Below, in pieces: positions 21,550 to 32,209 of a DNA stretch of 64,000 bases. Under the pieces are notes generated by a model that worked only from the letters and a program-made list of their open reading frames with translations, searched no databases and was not told where the DNA came from. This stretch comes from Gambelia wislizenii. Lineage: Eukaryota; Chordata; Lepidosauria; Squamata; Crotaphytidae. The stretch spans positions 444,718,687-444,782,686 of the forward strand of contig JAUMIR010000001.1 in the NCBI GenBank assembly GCA_030847615.1, written 5' to 3'. The position numbers and the translations under genes are program-made. Positions within the stretch are counted from its first letter, which is position 1. Each line of letters begins with the position of its first letter.

Positions 21550-24089
21550 ATGGTACCTTGGAGATGTGAGACCTACCACATTTGTACTGGACCCATGCCC
21601 TTTCTGCTCTTCAAAGCAGCCAGAGGGGGATTGGATGAGTGGGTACAGGGAATAATGAATGCCTCACTGCAGCAAGGCAGGTTTCTATCCTGCCTGAAAG
21701 AGACTGTGATGAGGTTATTACTGAAAAAAACCCTCCCTGAAATGCACCATATTGGATAATTGCCAGCCAACTTCTAATAGCCCTTTCTTGGCCAAGGGTC
21801 TTGTGTGGCAGCCTCCCAGTTCCAGGGGTTACTGAATGAGACTGTTTACCCAGGCCTATTTTAATCAAGATTCAGGCCTGGCCCTGGGATGGAGACAGCT
21901 TTGGTTGCCTTGGTAGATGACCTATGCTGGAACTATATGAGGGAGAGTGTCCTTATTGGTTCTGCTGGACCTCTCAGCAACTTTTGATATCATCAGCCAT
22001 GGTATCCTTTTAAGTCCCTTCTCTGGGACAGGACTAGGGGACACTGCTTTACAGTGATTCCTGCCCTTCTTGGAGAGATGAACTCAGAAGGTGGTGCTGA
22101 AGTGCTGCCTGCTCAAACCCTAGCCATTGGCTTGTGGGGGTCTCACTAGGCTTGGTTCTGTCTCTCTTACTATTTAATATGTATGTGAAATCACTGGGAG
22201 AGGTTATTCTGAGTTTCAGGGTTCAGTGTTGCTACCCTAAGAGGTGGGTGGTGGTGCTTGAAACATCACTTAGGGCCCTCCAAAACCCCCAATTGCCATA
22301 GACTCTTTGTAGACCTCTCCTTGCATTGTATATGAAAGGTGCATGCAGGATTTCAAACAGGTTCAATGTCTTAACCCTTCTTCAGTGGGTTCCTACCCTT
22401 ACTGGCAACCCATTTTTCCAGTTTATCCATTTGGGAGTTGTTCTCAAACTTGTTGCTCTCTAACAATAAAACAAACTCTGCTTCTGACTGGTAAAGTGCA
22501 AAGGTGCTTTCTCAAAACACCCCTGCAATGCTCCTGTGGCTTTAAGTGCAAAGATGTCTCTTTAAACATCCCCACAGTTCCTACATGGCTTCCAGAGAGG
22601 TCTATGCCACTCTAACTGGGAAAGTGGCCCAGATACTCAGGATGGGGAGACCACTGGGTTCCTTTTGGGGAAACTCCCTGCGACTTCAGGATGAACTCTA
22701 ACAAATTTACTATCACTTGACCGAGCTGTAGGGGAAAGAGGGTTTAAGGTCCTGTTTGAGTCCTGTGAATTATAAGCTACTTTTTCCAAAATGAGGGGTA
22801 CCTCCTCCAGACTGGGGCAAAGCACCAAAACCCAACAGCAGTTTGTCCCCACCTCCAACATACAAACAACTCTTCTCCAGGAGCTACCCTGAAGGAACTA
22901 TAGGAGGAAATATAAACAGGCATAACTGGGGAGTTCCAGTCCCTAACATGTGATATGTGTGTGTTCCTGACACCTAATACCTAACTCTCACATCCCACAC
23001 CAAAATAGACTGACTCAGAGGCAGGGAGAGATTCCCAGGGAGTTAGTACCAGGCCCTTGCTTTCTATTACAGTTCAAAGAAGGCTCCACCAAACTTGTGG
23101 TAGCATAAGGGGGGCTGCCTAGCAAAGACCAAGAAAGAAAGGGGAGCAGATTCCAACCCCACAGTAGCCCTTATGGCTCCACTTCACACAGATGAATATT
23201 CATACACACTCCCGCAAAAGCCTGCTGGAGTCTCTACAGGTTTCTCTATGTCTGCCCCTCCTTAACAGCATGCATCGATTGACAAGTCAGGCATGCAGGG
23301 TGCTGCCAGCATTCTCTGCCAATCTTGTTACCCCTAGAGGTGGGTGGTACTTTAGACTCCCACCCATGAAGCTAAAATCTCCTGCAATATCTGGGGGAAT
23401 TATTAGCTCATACAGGAGGCCCGTGAGAGGAGGGTAACTTCAGGGATCTTTTCACCTATGTATATCAGTACTAACTGTAGAGAGCACTCCAGTTAAAGTA
23501 AGACAAAGTATTTTATTGGAATAACACAAAAGTGAACTAACATACATACCACATATTCTTAAGAACCATACAGGACTATAGCACAGTAAGGCAGAAAAAG
23601 TTGGATAGCAGGAAAGAGGTCTGGGAAGACAGGGTGATAGTTACCAGTCTTGAAGAAAAGAATTCCATGCAGTGAAGATACTCAGACAGGCCTTGAGGGT
23701 GGCACAGGAGGTTCTGATCTGGGGCACAGTAAGAAAGAGAGTGGCTGGATCCATCCACTGTGGCACACTATACTGGTGTTAGGGATCACATATTTATACC
23801 CTATTTCTGCGTCTTGGATGGGCATATTTCGTAATAGCAAAGATTGGATGACTCTCCTGCAGTACAGAACAGACAAAGAAAACTGAAACTCAACTGATTG
23901 CTTTAATTGCAGAGAGACAAAACATTGATAGTTTTGTGACAAGCTTGTAAGGTTGGATAGGAGCGGGTATGAGGACAGATATCCGTACAGTATAGATTAA
24001 GGAACAGTCACTTAATTGAATGATTGAATTATTGCCAGGGACGACCAAGGCTGGAAAAAAAAGATTAGCACATACCCCTCTAATGACTG

Positions 24090-24470
24090 GGAAGATTATC
24101 ACACACTCTAAATATGGCATTATCATGATGCCAGGAGATCACTAAAGGGCTTCCCTGTCACATGACGTCGTTCCCCTCTCATAATGCTCCTGTTCAGCTA
24201 TTACCCCGGTGCTGCTTTTTATTGATGGGCTAAGTTATCAATGGATCCCCCATTCCATTTCTGTGATGGAATTGACAGTGAGTAAAAAGGTGCCGATTTC
24301 ACTGGAGCAATCCCTGTGTCAATGGGAGATCTGTGCCAGAACATTTCCTGATGAGATCGGGACCAGGTAAATGACACACTTTTTTGTACCCTCTCTGGGT
24401 TACTTGTAAAGTTTTAAGTGTGTTTAGGTGTATAGTGTAACTTTTTTCAACTTATTTTTCTTTTACAGTT
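24090..24470 (+). mobile_element. Harbinger-like family A element, copy A5, 3'-truncated
   Basis: It starts GGAAGATTATCACAC and follows the family order: ggcattatcatgatgcc, cacatgacgtcgttcc, cataatgctcc, tatcaatggatcccccat, gtgccagaacatttcc, gagatcgggaccaggtaa and gggttacttg. The 3' terminal repeat is lost where an L2 tail begins. Confidence 0.7.
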
Positions 24471-24620
24471 TTTATTTATTTATGTATTTATTTGTACCCC
24501 ATTCTTCAGCCACAAGGCTATCAGAGCAGCTTACAAACTGTTTTAAGCAATAGCAATTTACACATCTACACTGCATTAAGCAGTTTCCAATGTGTGGGCT
24601 TTCTTACCATTATAGCTCTA
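24471..24620 (-). mobile_element. L2 3'-end fragment
   Basis: The minus strand matches the L2 tail at 45955-46110: the inverse of accccattcttcagccaca, aggctatcagagcagc and ttacaaactg, with an A-rich (TTTA)n end at 24470-24495. Confidence 0.75.
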
Positions 24621-25456
24621 GACACATCTCATGTCATTGTGACCTCCAACTGACCTCTAGTCTGTCTAAACCAACCTGACACCAAAAAATGTCAAATATT
24701 TCAGGTGATGAGATACCATGGGGAGAGGGTAGTAAGGCATACTAACAGTGTCAACAGTATGCTGATGACACTCAGCTCTGTCTCTCCTTCCACCTAACTC
24801 CAAGGAAGCTGTTTCAGTGCTAAACCAGTATCTGCTGTCAGTAGTGGAATGGAATAGGATGAACAAATTGAAACAATCCAGACAAGATAGAGGTTGCTTC
24901 TGGTTAGTTGTACATCAGATCGGGGAACAGGGATTCATTTTCTGCTTGGTGGTGTTATACTCCATCTGAAATTTCAGTTTAGCAGCTAGGGGGTACTCCT
25001 GGATTCAGATCTCAGCACGGAAGCCCAATTTTTGGTGGTGGCCAAGAGTGTATGAAGTCTGTCTATTAAATAACGATACTGTGCTTCTACCTTTCAGACA
25101 AATCAGTGAAAACTGATTGTGAACATTTGAGTGGTGACCTTGAATCATGTCTGAACCTGCATGACAAACATCAACACTCTCGGCCATTCAGTTAATTGTC
25201 ATTGTTTAAAGCAGCTGTGTTGTCTGTTGTGTGCCAGAAAAATGCTAAGTTTAGAAGTCAAGCAATGTGACATTTTGCAGCAACTTGAGGTGGACCCCCA
25301 AACCCTTTTTAAAAAATCATCACTTGTGATGAAACCTGGATCTTCCAGTATGATCTAGAAATAAAATGATAGTCAATGCACTGGAAAACGCCATCATTAC
25401 CAAGAATGAAAAAAGTACATCAAAGCAAGTCCACATTCAAAACTATGCTCACTGTG

Positions 25457-25484
<28 letters not shown>
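25457..25484. repeat. (GT)n microsatellite inside the transposase frame
   Basis: About 14 GT units within the mariner ORF, translated as alternating Val-Cys. The run is pure, so it expanded after the element was inactivated. Confidence 0.9.
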
Positions 25485-25487
<3 letters not shown>

Positions 25488-25908
25488 ACACCAAGGGTAT
25501 AATTTGGGCAGAATGGGTTCCAGAAGGCAGAACAGTGAACCAGCATTATTATAAGGAAGGTTTGACAAAGCTGAGAAAAAGAGTCAGAAAAAAAAGGCCA
25601 GAACTGTGGGGAAGTGGTTTCATTCTTCATCAAGATAATGAGCCTGCTCACATAGCTCTTTTGGTGAAGCAATTTTTGGTTGATAAACACATTACTACAC
25701 TTGAACATCCTCCATATTTAGCAGATTTGGCACCATGTAACTTTTTTCTTTTCCCTAAAGTGAAATTGGTGCTTAAAGGAGCATGTTTTGATGCAGTAAA
25801 GAAGAAAACAGCAGATGTATTGACACAGCTGACAGAAACTGATCTGCTCCACACCTTTGACCAATGGAAAACAAGATTGCATTGGTGTGTGAGTGTGAAC
25901 AGGGAGTA

Positions 25909-27623
25909 CAGTTGTCCCTCCACATTCATGGGAGTTACATTCTTGAGACCCCTGCGAATGTGGAAAAACCGTGAATAACAACTGCTCCCACGACCCCACC
26001 CCAGAGGGAGGGAGGTCACAGGACGGCGTCTGGCCAGCCTGGCTGGCCTCTCCGGAAGCCTTTCTGAGGGGACTTCAGGCATTATAATACCTGGAGCCCA
26101 CTTAGGAAGGCTGGGGAAGGCAGCAGGCGGGCGGGTGAGTAGGTGGGCGGGCGGGTGGGGAGGAGGCTGTGCTGCCTCTTCCCAGTCTTCCTAAGCGGAC
26201 ACCAGGGCTTTGGAGCCCTGGAGCCCGCTAAGGAAGGCCGGGGATGGCAGCAGGTGGGCAGGTGAGTAGGTGGGCGGGTGGGTGGGGAGAAGGCTGTGCT
26301 ACCTCTACCGGCCTCCTAAGCGGACGCCGGGGCTTTGGAGCCCCAGATCCCGCTAAGGAAGGCCAGGGATGGCAGCGGGCGGGCGGGTGAGTAGGCGGGT
26401 GGTCGGGTGGGGAGGAGGCTGCGCTGCCTCTCCCAGGTCTTCCTAAGAGGACGCTGGGGCTTTGGAGCCCTGGAGCCTGCTTAGGAAGGCCGGAGACGGC
26501 AGCGGGCGGGCGGGTGAGTAAGCGGGCAGGTGGGTGGGGAGGAGGCTGCGCTGCATCTCCCCTGTCTTCCTAAGTGGACACCGGGGCTTTGGAGACCCGG
26601 AGCCCACGTAGAAAGGCTGGAGACGGCAGCTGACGGGCAGGGAGGAGGGCAGTGAGTAAGCAGGCGGGCGGGGAGGAGGCTGCGCTGCATCTCCCCAGTC
26701 TTCCTAAGCGGACACCGGGGCTTTGGATCCCTGGAGCCCACTTAGGGAGGCTGGAGAAGGCAGTGGGCAGGCGGGTGAGTAGGCGGGCAGGGAGGAGGCT
26801 GCACTGACTCTCCCCGGCCTTCCCAAGCTGATGCCGGGCCTTTGGAGCCCCGGAGCCTTCTTAGGAAGGCCAGGGACGGCAGCGGGTGGGCAGGGGAGTA
26901 AGCGGGTGGGCGGGTGGGGAGGACGCTGCATTGCCTCTCCCCGGCCTTCCTAAGAGGACACCGGGGCTTTGGAGCCCCAGAGCCCGCTTAGGAAGGCTGG
27001 AGACGGCAGCTGGTGGGCGGGGGAGTAAGCGGGCGGGTGGGTGGGGAGGAGGCTGCGCTGCCTCTCCCCAGTCTTCCTAAGCAGACGCCATGGCTTTGAA
27101 GCCCCGGAGCCCTCTTAAAAAGGCCGGGGAAGGCAGCAGGCAGGTGGCTGCCTTCCTCTCCGCAGCCTTCCTGAGTGGACTCCAGGGCTTACAAGCCTTG
27201 GAGTCCCCTCAGGAAGGCCGGGAAAAGCAGCGGGCAGGCGGGGAGGAGGCTTTCTGAGCGAACTCTGGGGCTTTGGAGTCCCGGAGCCCGCTTAGGAAGG
27301 CCGGGGAAGGCAGCGGGTGGGCGGGAGGGAAGCTGCCCAGCCTCTCCCCGGCCTTCCTGAGGGGACTTCGGGTCTTAGAAGCCTTGGAGTCCCCTCAGGA
27401 AGGCCGGGGAAGGTGGAAGGAGGGAAGGAGGCTGCCCGCCCCACCCCCGGCCTTCCTGAGCAGACTCCAGGGCTTTGAAGCCCCGGAGCCGCCTCTGGAA
27501 GGTCGGAGAAGGTGCAGGGAGAAGGTTGCCCTGCCTCTCGGCAGCCTTCCCTAAGGGGCTGGGGCTAAACCGCGAATAATCAAAACTGCGAGTGTGAAAG
27601 CTGCGAATGTGGAGGGGCAACTG
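25909..27623. mobile_element. Tigger-like element carrying a minisatellite
   Basis: The ends are CAGTTGTCCCTCCACATTC (25909) and the inverse of gaatgtggaggggcaactg (27623), an almost perfect inverted pair, flanked by TA (25907-25908, 27624-27625). Removal restores the mariner reading frame (EY then IEED). The sub-terminal texts aaaaaccgtgaataacaact and ctaaaccgcgaataatc mirror each other. No transposase is present. The core is GC-rich tandem repeat (26030-27560). Confidence 0.88.
26030..27560. repeat. GC-rich minisatellite, about 13 units of about 125 bp
   Basis: The phrase ggctttggagcccyrgagcc recurs at 26206, 26331, 26458, 26585, 26719, 26837, 26965, 27092, 27186, 27269, 27371 and 27471, after a diverged first unit near 26080. 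The spacing is 118-134 bp for the first eight units, then 83-102 bp. Each unit also holds a G/C-rich gcgggcgggtgagta part and gcctctcccc-ggccttcctaag. Open frames here (for example 26481-26741 and 27273-27554) are by-products of the repeat. Confidence 0.92.
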
Positions 27624-27839
27624 TATATTGAAGAGGACATGCATTAGAATTGTAATATATAAAAATAAAGACAGGTTATTGTATCAGTTTCATTATTTAA
27701 TAGACAGACCTTGTATTTGCACAGCTAAAACTAGTGCACCTGCTCCACTTGTTCCTTGAGAGGTCAGATGTGTATATGATAACCAATGCCTTGATTATAT
27801 CCCAGTTTGGATTACTGTAACACACTCTACAAGGGCTGC

Positions 27840-28330
27840 TGTGGCAAGCTTGTGATGTAATGCATCTGAGTGAACGAGAAGAGCAGGAAACTGTGATGGG
27901 AGGTGTTTCAGAGAATATGAACTGGGTGAATGTCAGTTGAGAGGGGCAGTTAAGTTGAGTGAGTCTGTGAGTTAAGTCTGTGCAGTGGAGAGTGCAGCTG
28001 GAGAGTGGTGGGGCTGAATGGTTGAGAGAGTGAGTGGAAATTGAAGGCTGTGTGACAAAGAGTGGATTAGACTATTGTCTATTTGATTATATTATTAAAA
28101 GATCAAAGCATTCATATATGTACTTATACAGATTGTCTGTCACAACAGACTGACACTAAGGAAAGCAACCAAGTTATATGCACAGTACTGAACTGTTGAT
28201 ATTATAACCTCAAAGTTAATAAACCAAATAGTTTGTTTCTTTTCTAAGTCCAGACTCATGGGAGATTTGGTTGGCCCCTCTCTGCTCTTTCTGTCAGTGG
28301 CAGGCCTAAATAAAATCATATGGCAGGAGG
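27840..28330 (+). mobile_element. Possible solo LTR after the L2 break
   Basis: At the point where the L2 stops (27840) sequence begins TGTGGCAAGC. It contains an AATAAA at 28218-28223, followed by a T-rich and then a tctgctctttctgtca segment that could be U5 ending in CA near 28296. No target duplication was found, so this is tentative. Confidence 0.25.
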
Positions 28331-28725
28331 TTGTTTTCAGTGTGCTGTGCTGTCTTTTAATTATGTTTTCAAGGCACTTTAAATTGTTTTCATTATGAGC
28401 TTTTTAAATAGAATTGTTTGTTTAATTGCTTTTTAACTTTTGTAGCATGGCACAGTGGTTTGGACATTGGCCTATGACTCTGGAGACCAGGGTTTGAATC
28501 CCTGCTCAGCCATGGAAACCCACTGGGTGACATACTCTCAGCCTCAGAAAATGCTTTGATTGGTCATCTTAGGGTCACCATAAGCCAGAAACGACTTGAA
28601 GGCACACAATATTAACATTATAAATGTTTAGCTGAACTTTGCTTTAAAGCTGCCTTCTGTGCCATGGTGGGAGAAAGACAGACTATACACTAAATAAATA
28701 AATAAATAAATAAATAACACCTATA
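28330..28725 (+). mobile_element. L2 3' UTR, split by a SINE, with (AAAT)n tail
   Basis: The plus strand reads gtgctgtgctgtcttttaat, then ttttaacttttg, the SINE (28443-28612), then ctgccttctgtgccatggtg, ggagaaagacagacta and a (AAAT)n tail (28690-28720), matching L2 3' ends elsewhere. It may belong to the L2 that ends at 27840. Confidence 0.65.
28443..28612 (+). mobile_element. tRNA-derived, L2-tailed SINE
   Basis: This is a well-preserved head (gcatggcacagtggtttgg, ggagaccagggtttgaatcc) with the body catggaaacccactgggtga and the tail gggtcaccataagccagaaa followed by cgacttgaaggcacac. Part of the body (after agcctcagaaaa) is deleted. Confidence 0.88.
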
Positions 28726-28901
28726 ACTGATTCTTTCAGCCCCCAGTCTATAATCTCTATCTTGCAACTTAAGTATAGCTTCAGGTCCAAAGGGTACCTC
28801 TGGCCTGAGTCTTAATAAAGATATTTTATAACTATAATTTTTACTTTTACTGATATACCAAATAGCTACTTTTATTTTTTATTAGATCTTCTCCTTCATC
28901 C

Positions 28902-28935
<34 letters not shown>

Positions 28936-29182
28936 TTCTACTCCTTTGCAAAGATTGCAGAATGTATACCAATTTTGCATCCTTCATGCTTACTGTTTTT
29001 CTGCATTAATTGCAATATCTTTACTTCTCACCTAGTGGGGAGATGCATAATGCTCCAGCCTCTTCAAGTGTTAGGAGTGCATAATGATTGGTATTGTTCT
29101 GAAAAGGAAAAAAAAAAAAAGCAAGACAGCAATTGTTGGTGAAATTACCAGCATAACTTCCAACTGACAATTCAACAGCCAT
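28726..29182. other. Unassigned DNA with a (CA)n microsatellite
   Basis: A (CA)n run of about 15 units lies at 28904-28933 and an A-run at 29108-29120. Nothing else identified. Confidence 0.6.
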
Positions 29183-29620
29183 ATAGAATCACTGAGCTCA
29201 ACATTACCTTGGAAATCATTTAATCAAACATCTTGCTCACTGGAGGATTCAAGGATGGCATTACTGACAGATAAACTACATAGCCTCTGCTTAAATAGCT
29301 CCAGTCAAAGACAGTCCACCACCACCTCCTCTCAGGGCAGTCTGTTCCACCATTAAACAAACAAAACCATTAGGAAGATTTTCCTAACATTTAGATGCAG
29401 TCTGGAATCTTAGCTACCCTGTTCCCATTGGTCTCTGAAGCAACAGAGAATAAGTGTACTCCAGCTTCTGGGCAAAAGTCAATCAGATATTTGAAGGCCA
29501 CTATTATGCCTCCTTTCAATCCTTTCTTCTACAGTGCAAATACACTTAGCTTTTAAAATTTTCTTCACAGGATCTGGTTGCCATAACCCATACCATCCTG
29601 ATCACCCTCCACACAGTTTG
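29183..29620 (-). mobile_element. Old CR1/L3-like 3' fragment
   Basis: The order on the minus strand follows the CR1 3' end (tagaatcactgagctc, cattaccttggaaatc, tcagggcagtctgttccac, ggaagattttcctaac), but it is diverged from the young copies here, so it is an older subfamily. Confidence 0.6.
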
Positions 29621-29699
29621 TTACTGTCTGTTCAGCACAGAACTATTTATTTGTCTAATTTTAATGATGTCAGTGGGCCTCTTTCCCAATGCACAATTA

Positions 29700-29860
29700 T
29701 AGCATTTTGCTACACATTCAAATTCCATGGCTCCATCCTTTGATATCCTGGGATCTGTAGTTTCATGAGATATTTAAAACACTCTAGTGCACTCTAGAGC
29801 GCTCTAGTGACACACCAAACTACAAATCTCAGGATCCCATAGAATGTAGCCATCACAGCT
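29700..29860. mobile_element. MITE of the 'GGCTGCATCYRCACTG' family, partial
   Basis: The core arms ccatggctccatcctttgat, atcctgggatctgtagtttc and the inverse aactacaaatctcaggatcc match the complete copy at 58444-58656. The outer terminal repeats are missing. Confidence 0.65.
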
Positions 29861-31229
29861 TTTTTTTTTTTAATCTCTCTAGGGCTTTATCAAGACAGAT
29901 TTTATTTTTAAGTTGGAATGTTTTCTTTCTCTATTGCAAGCTTCATGCCATTGTGTAACTGATCCATGTGATCTGTGCCCAAAGGTTGGAAGTAAGATGC
30001 TCTGTAACAGGTTACTTCTGGAGTAATCCAGATGCACTGCTGCTCCATTTCAAAGTATTATAATGGTGTGGGAACTAGGTTAATTTACTGCTGATGTAAG
30101 TCATGTTTCCTAGTTATTTTAAAGTTACTTTAAAGGGCATCTTAATAACTTCAAAGCATTTTTGACAGGAATTTTTCAAGTTTTATGCCATAGGTTTGTC
30201 AAAATAGCTAGTGCAAGGCAATGAAAAAAAAACCCCAACCAGTAATGCAAGGAGATACTTGTTTAGACATTAGAAGTAGTAATGACAACAAGGTACCTTT
30301 AAAACAGTAGAAGAAGTAATGGAAACAAGTTACTTTTTAAAAGCAGCATTCCAACAGCTCAGCTCTGTACCAACTGTATGGTGATGCACATGGGAACTAC
30401 ATGATCCAGCATGATTCTTGACTCCAACATGTGCTGGCAACATGTGCTGGGTAGATTTTCTGCACCTACCTCTGATGTTAGAGCTACAAGGCATATTACA
30501 ATTCTGCAATCTGCTGCCTGATGATAACCTGAAGGGGACATGAACACAAGAATGTAGCAAAGCATAATTTTATAAATCTTCCTGCTGTGTAGGTCAATCT
30601 AACCCACACTTCAAGCTAGTACCAAAGAAAAGAAAAGAAAAAGGAAGATATGCCAGCTCTTAGTTTTCCTTGATGTGTTAAGAGCAACCATACAAACTTC
30701 ATCATTCCTGCTGTCCCAGTGTAGAACTGAGACAGAAAAGAGTTCAGAGTACTAATGAGTCTGTTGTACTTCCAGCAGACTTCATCTCAATGGGTCAGTG
30801 CTGCCTATTCAAATGGGTGAAGTACCATGCTCAGGGAAACTGTGTCTAACAAAAGCAATGACACATAACATAAAAGTCTCACAGAGTAATGTCAGGGCCA
30901 TCAAATGCCCTAACTCTGCATTTGCCACAGGATCTCTGACAGACCCTGAGCAGTGTCCTCACCTCAGGAAAGCAGGTTACTTAGCAGGGTATCTGGGAGA
31001 TTTCTAACGTCAGGTATACGAAAATGTGAAAATGCCCACACCAAACTTAATGAGCAGAGAAGGCCTGCTTAGGTATAAGAAGTCATTGGACCAGGAAGTT
31101 CTCACACCCACCACTGTAACACCTCAAATTATCCTATCCTTTCAGGGAAAACACAATCTGTAATACTATTGGAAGTGGAGAAATAGCTGAACATGCTTTC
31201 CTAAGCGACTACATGCCTATAGGAGGCAA
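29861..31229. other. No recognisable gene or repeat
   Basis: AT-rich DNA. Small frames on both strands at 30330-30565 and 30798-31007 show no domain. Confidence 0.45.
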
Positions 31230-31297
31230 TCATAGAATGACAGTTGGAGGAACTGTAAGGGCCATCTATTCCAACACTCTGCCGTGCAGGAAAATAG
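31230..31297 (-). mobile_element. CR1 3'-terminal fragment
   Basis: Inverse CR1 tail: aatcatagaatgacagttgg, then gggccatctattccaac and tgccgtgcaggaaa. Confidence 0.7.
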
Positions 31298-31888
31298 AGG
31301 CAGAGACATGTAGTTGTTGGAAGAAACAACAGCTTCTGCACTTGTTCTTGCTGCTCTCTTGTCTACTAGGGATGAGCTGGCTTAGGTATAAGAAGGCCGA
31401 GAAGGATTAGGATCTGTTGTCTTTCTTTCCTACTTGCTTTTCCCTCTGTCAGCCAGCTATCTCAAAAGTGTTTTGGGAAGATAATGTTGTCTGGTTCAGT
31501 CAGTTTGATTATGTGACTGCCCTCCTGTTATAACCCCCCCTCTTCCTGTCTGCTCTTTGATAAGGGAGGACATGCTGCAATATGTCTCCTTCACATCCTT
31601 TTCTTTTAGATTAAGGATCAGGGTATTGCTATTCAAGAATATATTTCCTTAATAAAAGTTCCTCCTGTTGAGGTTTCTAAACTTATTTTTCTGCCTACAG
31701 TTTGGTTCTTTCAAACTCACCATCCTAAGATGAGCACCTCCACTGTCAATGGAGGAAAGGCTCTAATTTGTATTTGCCTCCTTTCTTGCTTCCTCCTCTA
31801 TGGACTGCCATTCTTTGGTTTGATTTCACTTCCTCCCATACATCTCTTCCTGTTTCTGACTTTATGAGAATATATCGAAATGACACAA
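31298..31888. other. No recognisable gene or repeat
   Basis: Nothing identified. Confidence 0.4.
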
Positions 31889-31957
31889 TTCTGACACTTT
31901 GATGTCACTTTAACTGTCAGGGCTCCACTCTACAGAACCCCGGGCTTTGTAGTTTAT

Positions 31958-32150
31958 CATAGAATCATAGAATTGTAGAGTTGGAAGAGACCACGAGGGC
32001 CATCCAGTCCAACCCCCTGCCACGCAGGAAATCTTGATCAAAGCATCCCCAACAGATGGCAATCCAGCCTCTGTTTAAAGACCTCCAAGGAAGGAGACCC
32101 CACGTGCTCCGAGGGAGTGTGTTTCACTGCCGAACAGCTCTTACTGTCAT
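31958..32150 (-). mobile_element. CR1 3' fragment inserted in a MITE
   Basis: A clean inverse CR1 3' end (catagaatcatagaattgta, gagttggaagagaccacg, gccacgcaggaaatc, then ggaaggagaccccac) truncated after the ORF2 C-terminal codons. Confidence 0.9.
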
Positions 32151-32209
32151 GATGCATCAGACTACAAATCCCAGGAATCTATAGCACGGAGCCATGGTGT
32201 TAATGTTAT

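Larger units (their letters stand above)
22230..24745. mobile_element. 2.5-kb insertion of unresolved class inside the L2
   Basis: The interval is flanked by CAGTGT (22224-22229, 24746-24751), and the L2 is continuous without it. It starts TGCTACCCTAAGAGG. A similar 20-bp text (gttacccctagaggtgggtg) recurs at 23328. Inside lie a family-A element (24090-24470) and an L2 3'-UTR fragment (24471-24620). The remaining 1.9 kb shows no gag, pol or transposase motif. It may be a decayed LTR element or a composite. Confidence 0.5.
25257..27647 (+). pseudogene. mariner transposase, broken
   Basis: The transposase would cut and join the element at TA sites using a D,D34D triad. Visible parts: DETW at 25328 (first Asp), a double stop TGA TAG (25367-25372), SKSTFKTML, a (GT)n run that replaces the usual strand after TML (25457-25484, read as VCVCVC), WVPEGRTVNQHYY, KKRPELW, then LHQDNEPAH (second Asp at 25634-25636) and HPPYLADLAPCNFFLFPK. 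The third catalytic position, 34 residues after the second, is Asn (AAC, 25739-25741) instead of Asp. The C-terminus (EYIEEDMH, stop TAG 27645-27647) lies beyond the nested element. The N-terminal HTH region is not recognisable. Confidence 0.92.
25053..27713 (+). mobile_element. mariner DNA transposon, interrupted by a Tigger-like element
   Basis: The terminal inverted repeats are TGAAGTCTGTCTATTAAATA (25053) and the inverse of ttatttaatagacagacctt-g (27713), flanked by TA at 25051-25052 and 27714-27715. Removing it restores the L2 text exactly. It carries a decayed mariner transposase and a nested Tigger-like element (25909-27623). Without the nested element it is about 950 bp, shorter than a 1.3-kb mariner, so the N-terminal transposase part is deleted. 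Confidence 0.93.
21550..27845 (+). mobile_element. L2 LINE RT region, interrupted twice
   Basis: Three segments form one L2 ORF2. Segment 21550-22229 reads like IMNASLQQGRF, LLLKKTLPE, TALVALVDDLC and DISHGI-type RT motifs. Segment 24746-25050 continues with the active-site region (SMLMTLSSVS in one frame, YADDTQL in the shifted frame; cagtatgctgatgacactca). Segment 27716-27845 continues with TTTGCACAGC...ctagtgcacctgc and ttggattactgtaac. Junctions match the intact L2 at 12375-13478, where the equivalent text is continuous. The frame is broken many times. It ends at about 27840, before its C-terminus. Confidence 0.88.

Noticed and set aside
26030..27560. CpG-rich block as a promoter CpG island
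   Set aside because: The CG-rich sequence is explained by a tandem array inside a transposon, and no first exon is visible nearby.
26481..27644. Several open frames of 60-93 codons on both strands in GC-rich DNA
   Set aside because: They follow the minisatellite unit and occur on both strands in step with it. Pro/Arg/Gly-rich composition is a by-product of the repeat.
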